From NCBI GenBank assembly GCA_914767715.1, contig OU612073.1, positions 23,186,001 through 23,250,000 on the forward strand: DNA of 64,000 nucleotides. The letters are read 5' to 3'. Below are positions 49,205 to 60,000 of the stretch, in pieces (the stretch's first letter is position 1; the number at the start of each line of letters is the position of its first letter). Both the position numbers and the translations under genes were made by a program. The notes below the pieces were generated by a model. It had not been told where the DNA came from and did no database searches. It saw nothing but the letters and a program-made list of their open reading frames with translations. The stretch comes from Membranipora membranacea. Taxonomy: Eukaryota; Bryozoa; Gymnolaemata; Cheilostomatida; Membraniporidae.

Positions 49205-50510
49205 GTAAAAATAGATAAAGATATAAAATATAAATCTAAAATGTCTACTTAAATAATCCGTTTAATAAAGATACAGCTTGATGCCTAAAACAGAACTTCC
49301 TCAGGTTTGTTCTGTGCTTAGGTAAAATAAAGCGTCCTGAGGGGTATTTGTCTAAAATCATAGTAGGATCGTTAAGATGAATCATTCGTAGGCATTTGGT
49401 TTTGAGTCGAGATTCGTTAAGTTCATTGATTGATTTTGATGATAGTTTTTCGCCATTTAGTTTGAAGGCTATTCGGACCTGACGATTAAGATCTTTAATA
49501 TCATCAGCTGATAGGTGTTTGAAAGTAATTGCCAGATGAAAAGATATGACACTTTCAATGAATGCCTTGTAGGCTAGCTTGGTGGTCTTAAGGCTGATAC
49601 CTAGTTTTGATAGTCTCTTCATTATATAAAGACGCTTGCTGAGTTTATCTGTTACAAGATTAGTACTATCTGAGAATTTCAGTTTCGAGGTGACTATGGT
49701 GCCGAGGTATTTATATTTCTCGACTCGTTCGATGTTAATCTGTTTGATGCTGGGTGGTTCTGGGTTAGGTTAGTGCCGTTGATTAGTAAAGAGCAGTTCT
49801 TTTGTTTTGCTAGAGTTGATGATAAGGTAGTTTTTATCACACCAGGAGGCGATGTTGTTTACTTCAGCTTGCATGTTGGAGTTTTCCCCTCTATTTATAT
49901 ATTCTAGGATGATCGTATCGTATCGTATCGTCAGCGTATTTAAGTATGGAGAAGTTGGTTTGAGATGTGTTTATTGACTCAACATACAGGGTAAACAGAA
50001 TGGGAGAGAGCATGCAGCCCTGTGGCGAGCCAGTTGATGTTTCTGCTGATGTTACGGCTTGAGTTCTGTGAGTGAGGAAGCTATATTTGTAGGCAAACTG
50101 GTTCTCATCTGCGATTTTTTCTGAGATGTAAGGCGATATCAGTCGTTCTAAACATTTAGCTAACACAGATGTGAGGGCTATGGGCCGGAAGTCTTTTGGT
50201 TCATTTGCACCTGATACTTTTGGGATCGAAACTACAGATGAAGTTTTCCAAGTCTCAGGCACTGTGGCAGTTCTTATAGACAGGTTAAATAGGTCGCAGA
50301 TCGGTTGGGCAAGAGTATCTGCTAGAGTCTTGAGAAGTTTACCTCTTAACCAATCATGCCCTGTGCTTTTACTACTGTCTATGTTTCTCAAGGTGTGATA
50401 CACAACATCAAAGGAAAAAGGAGCATAGTTATCATCAATAATAGGTAAAACAGGGGTATCAATATCTCGTTCAAATCTACAGAAAAGCTTGTTCCGTTTA
50501 CTAAAGCAGC
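49205..50510 (-). mobile_element. LINE (CR1/L2-like) ORF2 fragment with deleted RT motif A
   Basis: On the minus strand, from 50497 leftwards: NKLFCRFERDI.., then SSKSTGHDWLRGKLLK, WKTSSVVSIPK, DFRPIALTSVLAKCLERL, ENQFAYK, then directly SFLTHRTQAV, GSPQGCMLSPILFTLY and KYADDT. It continues to KYKYLGTIV and a C-terminal stretch ending near 49245. In intact elements a long segment with the FxDxxxAFD motif separates QFAY from SFLTHRTQ; it is missing here. Frames are also interrupted around 49740-49890. It is an inactive, 5'-truncated copy. Confidence 0.85.
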
Positions 50511-50826
50511 AGGTTGTCTTTTCACCAGTATTTCATAAGGAGAGGACTGTGCCAAAGAAGGATTCTATTACACAGTTTAGTACTTGGCTAGCCTTCAATA
50601 GTGTCTGGCATAGTTGCATTTAATAATCCTTCAGCTAATGATTTTAGAGTTGCAAAAATGCAGCAAGAACCAGGCACTGTTACTATAATATTGTAATCTG
50701 TAAACTTGACTTCAACACACAGCAATCCACACCAAAACACTCTCAATGATATAACTAGAATGGCAAATTGTTTTACTTTTTCTTACAGTCAGACCCATAA
50801 AGGTCTTTTAATGTTTTATCTTGCAG

Positions 50827-50925
50827 ATGATCCACTAAATAATGAGGAAGGGTATCGGTGTGTGCACACTCATACTGTGGATTTTCTATTTCGTGAGCAA
50901 GAGAGAAGGAAAAGGGCATACTTAG
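50827..50925 (+). other. Candidate orphan exon
   Basis: An acceptor (TTATCTTGCAG) and a donor (G|GTAACT) bound 99 bases with one long open frame, reading DDPLNNEEGYRCVHTHTVDF then LFREQERRKRAYL, phase 1 at both ends. The same phase would let it splice onto the RING gene exon at 51634, as an alternative 5' exon. No start codon or homology is seen, so it remains tentative. Confidence 0.3.
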
Positions 50926-51333
50926 GTAACTTATACCAGCAAAGTCTTGAATTACGGTTTTAAAGGGTGTCACTTTTGGCTGAAATGTACTTATCTGCGT
51001 ATAGTATGATGTACACATAAACTGTCATCGATATGAATATATATCAGTGTAAACCATTTAATATTGTGCATATATATTGTGCTTTATAAAAGGTAAAAGC
51101 CGACTTGTTCCATTCTAATAAAATTGATGTAAAATTGATAAAATTCGATGTAAAATCCCATACGCAGTTTAGAGCAGCTGAGAGCTACTGCTATGGGATG
51201 TTAGCTGATTATTAGTAAAGTACATAAATGTAGAAAGGATTAGAATTGGTATTATTTGAGAGTTGTTGATAAAGTTCAGATCTTTATTATAGACACAGCT
51301 TTACTTTAACAAAAGAATCGGCTAAAGATTATC

Positions 51334-54053
51334 ATGGCCGCTTCAGACCATATCCTCGAGCAGTATATCCCTGACAGTAGGATATATGGTATGTATTATA
51401 ACCATGTCTCAAGCAGTATATCATGTCTATAATACCTTCCAGGAGTGTCAAACAGAACTGAGTCTTATTTTGTGAAAAGCCGTCAGAAAGTTGTTATAAA
51501 TAGGAGTTATAACATGCACCTACAGACATAGATCTTAGGAACACCTGTTCATGCATCAGGTGAAATTTTACCCAACTCCAGAAGACAGGTCCATTGCACT
51601 CTTTTTCCTATTGATAACATTTTTTTTGAGCAGATCATGAAGCAAAACCAGTCGAATTCTTACAGAAGGAGTATGAGTGCCTCATCAGACATACTGGAGG
51701 GGGATCTAAAGGTGTTGTTGTGTTTGAGAAAGGGGGAGCTTTGTTTTACGGTGAGTAGAAAGTAGTATATTATTGCTGATGTTCGATTTTTTGTTAAGAA
51801 AGGTTCACAAAGCAGTTCTTCTTGTGACAGCTGTATGTATTTGGAGTTGTTTCCCATCTCTTGTCTCTTGCGGAGTTCAATGTAGTGACAACCTCTGGAG
51901 ATATGTTGAAATAAAGTTAGTTAATTTTGACCTGCCTATAAAAAATAAATCGTAAACTCTCGTAAATTTCTCAAGGAAAATATTCTGTTCTCAGTAGTTT
52001 ACATGTAAGTCGTAAGAAATAACAAGCTTTGTTCCGATAACTCTACAATCCTACTAAATGAGAAATTCAAGACATGCTTGACTAAAAACTAACCCTCAAC
52101 TATTATCTGCTACTAACCACACAACAAGATCATCAGTTCGTTGTATCACTACAACAACGAAAAGAGCTACACACAAAACAATCTTTCATCAAGAACAGAC
52201 GGTTTCCAAGCAGCGACCTGATTATCTTGTTATGTTGATCGAATGCCTCAACCTAAAGCTGGAATTTATGGTGTCACTTTATTTTGATTTGCGTGTTATT
52301 TTAAAAACCATAAATTTCCTATATTGCTGATTTCTCTGAACCACATATTATTTGATTTTATTGTGTTGTTTCATGTGCTGTCAAAGCATGATGGAGATGG
52401 TAAACTGGCTTTAACTGAGGGCGGCCGAATTTATTTTTCTGTGACACCTTGTAATTTCTTGACCCAATAGATAAATTCGCGCCCTTGGTATCTATATTAA
52501 ATAATCATTAATCATAATCATTTTCATGGGGAAATCGAACTGAATCCAACTTGAATTAAAGTTGTCTCCCTATTACCAATGAGGAGATAATTCTAAGTTT
52601 CATGTCAATATCATTGAAAAACCGTATACCTAATCATAAAATCTATTCAGTTGGATTTCCCCATGAAAATGATTATAATTAATGATTATTTAATATAAAT
52701 ACCAAGGGTGCGAATTTACCTAATGCCATTTGGGCAACTTATTTATTAAATTTCTCCAGATGAACAAATTTGTTGCTTTTTTCAACTTTCAGCTGCTTTT
52801 TGCGGTACACAGATCACACAGATGGTTACAGGTGTTGGGTAAGAACTGCATTTATCAAACTATGAATTAACAACCTCAATTAAACTACTGAATTGATAAA
52901 AAGAATGTGCTTAGTGCATTTATTAACTTTTTCAAAAGCTGTTACAAGACCCAGTTATATCCAGCTTAGTTAATTAGTGACTGGTCAAATGGTGATGCAA
53001 AATAGATGTAGTTCACCATTATTTATAGGGCTATCTATCAAAGCATGCAAGAGGTTTTCAATGATGTCAGAAAATGTACATATCATGTAGGATGTCCTTC
53101 CGTTTCCCCCTTATGTATGGTGTTAATATGTGATCATATTTATCCCTAATTAATTTTTATTGGCACCGAAATACTCCCAACTATCAGTTTGTCAGCGGCA
53201 AATGGACCAATCAACCGACCAATCATCTGATTTATTTATCATTATGATCTCGCCTCCCACCAGCGTTTATTGTGTTTATATTCAGATTGAAACAAGATTT
53301 TAAAAACAACGGGATCAACGGAAAAATAGCACAGGCTGATGCTGCTGCTGCTGATGTTGCTGCTGAACTGTGCTGTGTATTGTGTGAGGATCGACAGGTG
53401 AGAATTCAACTAGTGACAAAACTATTGCTGTACCACCTGGTCTTGTATGTAAGCGCTTGGTTTTATACAGTCTTAGAATTGTCTCTGTTGAAAAGTCCAT
53501 AAGACCTCTCCATCCCAGTAAGAAGGCCCCTCTAACTGGCAATTGGTTCATCTCAGTCTCCAAATTTTGTCCTCACTTCCTCCTGAGCTGACGATTGTCG
53601 TGCAGAGGGTGTAGCCCAATAGCATACCATTCATCTTCAGGTTCCAAGAAGACATGAACGCCCCCCCCCCCCCAAATCAAGCATTCCATATAGTCAGGCA
53701 AATTCTTGAGTTTGTTGCGTGTTTTTAAAAGCTGCTCCTTGATATCGAGGCTTAAAGCAGATTGGTGGAAGTTACATTTTCATTACACAATATGGTATTT
53801 CCTTTCATAGAGTAGCTCAAACCGAAAATAATAACAGTGATGTTGTGGATTCGAGTGATGTCTTGAACTGATCAACATTGTGATATTGCTTTTTTAGAGG
53901 CAGGTAGCTCTCCTACACGAAGAACCGACCCCTGCATGTGTGTGCGTATGTGAGCCCTGCTCAGAGCAATTCAAACAAATACCTCGCCCTGTGTGCCCAC
54001 TGTGCAGTCGTCCAGTTGTTGGTACATTTCTGATCCGATGGAGGGATCAGTGA
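51334..54053 (+). CDS. Small RING-finger protein, unknown family
   Basis: Exons: 51334-51388, 51634-51750, 52793-52838, 53286-53397, 53898-54053; 486 nt, 161 residues, all in phase with GT-AG introns. The ATG context is ATCATGG. The N-terminal half (FLQKEYECLIRHTGGGSKGV, FEKGGALFYG, AAFCGTQITQMVTGVG) matches nothing I recognise. An Ala-rich run precedes a C-terminal zinc-binding cluster: CVLC, then ACVCVCEPC, then CPLC, ending GTFLIRWRDQ. This is RING-like, so an E3 ubiquitin ligase is likely. Aligned to IAP-type RINGs, the CGH position reads PAC, so one Cys is absent and the His is Cys; metal binding may differ. AATAAA at 54144-54149 is 91 bases after the stop. It lies between the IAP and PARP genes and could be a distant relative of the IAP RING. 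Confidence 0.7.
52470..52720. mobile_element. 251-bp palindromic MITE, copy 1
   Basis: Inverted halves read ATAAATTCGCGCCCTTGG and, from the other end, GGTAAATTCGCACCCTTGG, then share TTTTCATGGGGAAATC. It lies in the intron before RING-gene exon 3, ending 73 bp upstream of it. No ORF is present. Confidence 0.75.
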
Positions 54054-54143
54054 GGCGGTTCTGTAGACACAGAGAAGAGGGGGCAAAATATCTATTGTCT
54101 TTCTATTTCAACAGAGAAGACAAAAAAATCCCAAAATGACTAT

Positions 54144-54149
54144 AATAAA
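54144..54149 (+). terminator. RING-gene poly(A) signal
   Basis: AATAAA lies 91 bases downstream of the TGA at 54051-54053, in TATAATAAAG. Confidence 0.55.
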
Positions 54150-55689
54150 GTCAACTTTAAGAAATATCAATTTTTTTATTGAAACACGTAGGCGATAGAA
54201 ATATGTGATAGTATAGCCTGATTCAATTGAGGAATCAAGTTTGTCAATCATTCTGGTTGGGCTGGTACTGCGCTGTTGAGTATTGAAGTAGTGAAAGTTT
54301 GTCAATTAAAAAAATCTTACCATATAATAGATAAAAACAGTCATCATACATGAATCTTTTTGTTGCAGATCCTGTCTTAAACTTTATTTTTAATTTCTGC
54401 AATCCTTTAAACTCCTTTTGCTTAAACAATACCAGACTACTTATTAGACTGCTTATTAGACCACTTACAGTCTGAATCCTTAGTCCAGCTTTTTTCAATG
54501 ATAATTTCTAAAACATGTCTCTTGTCATCATCAAACTAACAGAAACCCCTTTTCCTAAATTTGTTGCCCTCACGCATTTGCTATCAGCTGGAGATAACTT
54601 CAGTGGAATTTTGGAATCGAATGGTTTCAGGTGTCTGGGTCTTCTTGCCCCCTCTTTGACCAATACGACACTATGCCTATATTCCACTATAACGCTGTAG
54701 TTTAATCCAAAATCTTACACTTTGTGCCTGCTCTTACCCTGTTTTTAAAAAGACATCTTGTTATAAACAATAATTTACTTGATAATATATATTACTACTA
54801 TCCCCTTAATGTATCCTTACTCTCTTATATTTTGGATCTAGTAATACTTTAGCAATTTTATCACAAAATTACTGGCCCTTCTGTTTTTTTACCCTAGATT
54901 TTCTTTATATAAAAGAGACAGGTTATTTGTTAGTCATAGAATTAGGGTGTGTCATGCGTTGGTTCTGGTCAGGCAACTGTGACAACAAATAATTTTTGAT
55001 AAAAGTAATATCATTATTGTGAAAAATAAACTGATATTAAACCAAAATTGACAGTTCAATCATTATTATTTACCCCTTGCTGTTATCTTTATCATTCTGA
55101 AGTCTAAGGCACGATTTGAGCACCTGCCCTTGGACATGCTGAATGGGGAAGGAGGAGGATATTTTATTTCTAGCGGTTACTGTTCGCCCATTATTACTCC
55201 GGGCGGTTTAAATGGTGGAATCTTCCTGTAACCTTCTGGTAGTAGGGTGGTAGTGGTGGCACAGCATACTGCATTGTCAGACAGAAAATCATGAGCCATG
55301 AGATATAGCTTTGCAAAATTTCAGATCTGAATCACAAGTTGTCTTTCCGTTCGAGATACCTCAGCACTTTATTATGCAGCACTGAATTTAAACTAGAAAA
55401 TCATTTTACCAATGTACAAGGCTTGATCAAAAAACCTGCCCAGGCTACCGTACATTGTTGTGGCTAAAAACTATTGCATTTCAATCATAGAGCTGGATGG
55501 TCCTTATGTGTTTTTTTATGAATATTTAAAAAAAGGCTAGGTTAAATACTGTGTACAGGGTAATAAAATGACCCTGGGGGTTCTTTCAATTAGAAACAGC
55601 CGGAATCGCTCACGATTTTGGGCAACGTGATAGTGATAATTTGCTTTAATGACATTGCTCATACATTTTTATTGCAACCACCATCATCA

Positions 55690-55940
55690 GGTAAATTCGC
55701 GGCCTTGGTATCTATATTAAATAATCATTAATAATAATCATTTTCATGGGGAAATCCAACTGAATAGATTTCATGATTAGGTTTACGGTTTTTCAATGAT
55801 ATTGACATGAAACTTAGAATTATCTCCTCATTGGTAATAGGGAGACAACTTGAATTCAAGTTGGATTCAGTTGGATTTCCCCATGAAAATGATTATAATT
55901 AATGATTATTTAATATAGATACCAAGGTCGCGAAGTTACC
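55690..55940. mobile_element. 251-bp palindromic MITE, copy 2 (inverted relative to copy 1)
   Basis: Same length and ends as 52470-52720 (GGTAAATTCGCGGCCTTGG and mirror). The asymmetric centre (GGGAGACAACTTGAATTCAA) lies in the opposite orientation, so the two copies are inverted. Target duplications are unclear. Confidence 0.75.
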
Positions 55941-56321
55941 TTATGTCGGTATTATATTGCTAAATCGAGAGAGACGGGGATTTCCCTAATCAGTTTTGTT
56001 CTGCAGCTGAGCAAATCGGACTTTTATCAATCGGCTTATACATATCGAAACACACACTCACACAATCAATAAAAGGACAGAACAGATCCTGCATTTTTTA
56101 TTCGGTGAGTTTTACAAAGCAAAATATGCACTGCTAACACCGAGAGTTACTTTTTTTAAAAGAGCTAGTACATGGAATCAGCGTAACCCTAAGTGTTAAG
56201 ATGACTCTGAGTACTGACATCTAGTCTCATATTGTATTGGTATTAAAGCTGCAGCAAACTGGCAATCCGTAGTTAAAGAGTCATTTCCGTCTGTAATCAG
56301 TACAGACCTTGTGGCTGCCTT

Positions 56322-56423
56322 GATCAAGCATGATCCGATGTTCCTGCAATAAGAGTTTCAAACTACTGCTGGCTCACCAGTAGTATTGGAACGACCGGAA
56401 TGCGAACAAATTGGCTCAAACTT
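56322..56423. mobile_element. Small GATCAAG-ended MITE, copy B
   Basis: Ends TTGATCAAGCATGATCC and CAAACTTGATCTA; interior shares CTGGCTCACCAGTAG-like sequence with copy A. Confidence 0.5.
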
Positions 56424-57081
56424 GATCTAACGGCTGTCTGAACAGTAGTAGTAGAGAATCAGTGACAGATTATGGGTTTTGGTATCACCGACTACAGTCT
56501 CTATTCTCTTGAGCTGATGAAATCACCCATTGATATACATTGGGCAGCTTTCAAATTTTTTGTGTTTTTGCTTTGCCTAGGATTGTCATTTCAAGTACAA
56601 TAAGGTAAGAGGAGATAAGCTTCCCATGCCCATTTTGCGTAAGCTTATCTCAAAGGCCCCTCTGAGATAAGGCTACACTTTACATGTACAAACGAGTGCC
56701 TTATATGATAATCATATAGAATGGCCTGCCTATCATTCTTCATGTCTGGAAGTCATTTTGTGCAGAGGTATAGTGTGTGATCACTGGGCATTCGATCATG
56801 TGCAATAATTTTGAGACAGCTTTTATCAACACATTGTCACTTGACTTAAATGTGTTTATATGTATGCGTTTACATTTTTATGTACATACACTATTATATG
56901 CATACTACATATACATACACTGTAACCTTATCTACCCCTAGAAATCATTCAATTCTTGCAATTGAACCATAGCATCAGCTGGAACTTTTTTACATTATGC
57001 CCTTTTCACGTCACCACCTCTGATTCATTTTGTTAGAGCACGATTGAGATCAGTCTTCACCCTCACCTTCCACTGCTACTG

Positions 57082-60000
57082 ATGGCGTCTGCTGGTGGCT
57101 TCAGAGGACAGGTTTCAGCAAGGGGTGGACGTGGTGGACGAGGAGGTGGCAGGCCCAAAGGCTCTGGGTAGGCATTTATTGTTGAACTTAAGCAAGTAAA
57201 ATTATCTTATCACTACAATGAAGGAATTTCATTGAGTATGAGTATACCATTCATGTATGACTGATAGTGGAAGTTTTAGGTAAACTACATAGCGATAGTG
57301 ATTGAATGTAACCTCACATGCATGGTGGGCTTAAATACTCTCGCTTATCATTTTCATTTATCACTGTTTTATTAGATCTCATATAGACATATATAATACT
57401 TTTTGATCTATTGCACAGGTCTCGTTCCCGAAAGTCTTCAAAAACTGAGAGGTATGTCTCTCAGCTAGCTCCAGACTATGCAAGGTATCTCAAAAGTGTG
57501 CGCTGTCAAATAAATGATGTTGATATTCATTATGAGGACAATCAGGGCGATACAATCCTCATAATGGAGGGCACCTCCGCAGACATCTCTAAAGCTAAGC
57601 AGGAACTTGAGTGTCAGGTCAGTTCGTTATGTCGACAGAAATATATGGTACCTCAAGAAACACTTAAAACTTTCCGTAACATATCACACTCTTCGATCAT
57701 ACAAAGTCTGCGCTCTGCTAAAGCCTGGGCAGGCTGGCATGCTGACCTGGATGAAAGTGTGCTCTGCATCTGTGGGAAAGAGTAATCTGTGGTGAATAAT
57801 GCATTTTCAGCAATTAGCCACCATTTGGGTGAGGCGGTGTCTGCAACACCTCTCCCTCCTCGTAGCCCTGTACATAATCCACACTCACCTGGGTCTGCTA
57901 CTGGAATGGGCATGAATCTCTCCGCAACCCCTCAACCCATTCATCAAGGTGCTGGGGCTCCTCAATCATTCACTGACAAAATGGAAGTGACACAGGAGCA
58001 GCTGCGCTACCTGAGGACCACTAAATTTTGTGGGAATGTGGGCAGTCAGTATGGTGTCAAGGTCAACTTTGCCCAAAGTCCAGTTGAGGTCAACGGAGAT
58101 CGCATTCAAGTGTTTAACGCGATCGAGGAAATTCACAAGCTCCTTGAGCTAATGGATATCCAAAGTTTCCTGAAGCCTGCAGTGTTCCTGAGTTGTATGA
58201 GCAAGGTACAGAATAAAGAGATAATAGGAGCTTTGAGGAGAACCAACGTCCGTGCAGGGTGGGACATCCGAGACAAGAAGCTGTGGGTCTGCAGTGACAG
58301 TAATGGGAATGTTATCAAAGCTAAGGAAGCTATCACCGCACTCATAAGTCATGGTGAGTATCCTGAGACAGGAGGTCTTACAGACACTCAGATATCTTCG
58401 TTAGCTAGTCGCAGTGATGCCTGGCAAGCAATGCACTCCGATCTCGCAGCCAAATACTCGACTCTAGAAATGGAATATGATGTAAGTCAATCTAAAATCT
58501 CCTATGCTGTCTATGAGAAGGATGCCAAGGCTCCGCTGTTGGCTGCTTTTGAAAGCTTTTTCAATCCTTCAATTTCACGTCTCACATCCAGAGTGCGACT
58601 TGAAGCACAGAGTGTTCAGCTGTTTAAGATCAGATGTCGTAGCCTTGAAAGAGTATGTCAGAAAACGAATGATGAGCCAGTTCAGCTTCACATTGCAGGG
58701 TCGTATTGCCAAGTTGTGTCAGCTTCTACCAACAGCATAAAGTATGCTGAAAGCATTATTCGCAAAAAGTTGCGTTCGTTCAACATAAAGTCCATGCCCG
58801 TAACCAGGCCGTCCCAGTGTGAATGGATTGAGTCTGCTGATGGCAGAAAGAGAGTTGATGAGATTGGGAAGCTGACTAAGACTCTCCCAGAGATATCCGA
58901 ATCACCCGGTGACCAGAAACGTAGTCCATCAGTACAGACAGAACCGATGAACAGGATCGAGCTGGAAGTCGGAGATATTGCAGAAAAAGCAGTAAGTTGA
59001 TCAGATGTTTAAATATATTTATGGCGGTGATGTACGCTGCAGTTGTTTAAATGTATACCATTAGCTACAGTTGAGGAGAAAATTGTATTTAGAGGTTGTC
59101 AACTATGTATCAACCCTCTCCCAAATTGTACCCAGTTTTCATGTTCACACAGAGCGCAGTTGATGCCGTGCTGGTGAGTCAGGGTGTCATTGCTGACTCA
59201 GTGCAGCGAGTCCTTCAAAACCCACGTAAATACTCAAAAGGCTTGCAGCAATATCTACTGGTTGCAGGAAGTTATTCACTCATGTACTACACCTCTCTAC
59301 CTAGCCGATCAGAAGACCCTGCTTACATACAGGTGAGCCACTGTTTACATACAGGTGAGCCACTGTTTACATACAGGTGAGCCACTGTTTACATACAGGT
59401 GAGCCACTGTTTACATACAGGTGAGCCACTGTTTACAAAAAGATGGTTGAGGAGCAAGCAACTTCTGCTGAAGCAGTGCTTTAAAAAGTGCTGTTATATT
59501 TCCAGAATGGTTGTCATTGATGCGAAGAAAAATCTCATATACATGTTTTTTTGTCACAGTGCCTTCTAACTGCATAATGGACGTAGATCGGTAAAATTTC
59601 ATCCCTTGTTCATTTTGTGTATTGAACAAAATCCAAAAATCTTAAAAATAGAAAAGCTTGGCGACTTATTTCAGGACCTACCAAAAACATGAGATGCATT
59701 GTTTGTAAAACCCCGCGGTGTTGTAAAACACTTTAGAACCCTAAATGTAACCTGTCATATGAGTAATCAGGCTGTCATTATGCGTTATTATCATGCTGCA
59801 GCTGCCATATAACATCAGGGAGGGTCAGGGATGTATCCATAGGTAGGGCCAGGGACCAAGGCCCCATGACTTTTTCAGGAAGTCAATGTTGAATAACTCC
59901 TAAAATTGCCATAGGTGTTATGAATACACATTGACTCTATTTATGTTTGCCGATAACAGGTGCTCAAGTGGCCCCTTGTGTTATGTGTACGGATTATGAA

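Larger units (their letters stand above)
54160..57060. other. Intergenic between the RING and PARP14-like genes
   Basis: No coding exon is recognised. It contains a 251-bp palindromic element (55690-55940), a GATCAAG-ended element (about 56322-56423) and AT-rich unique sequence. The PARP promoter should lie near 56.6-57.08 kb; no diagnostic motif was found. Confidence 0.5.
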
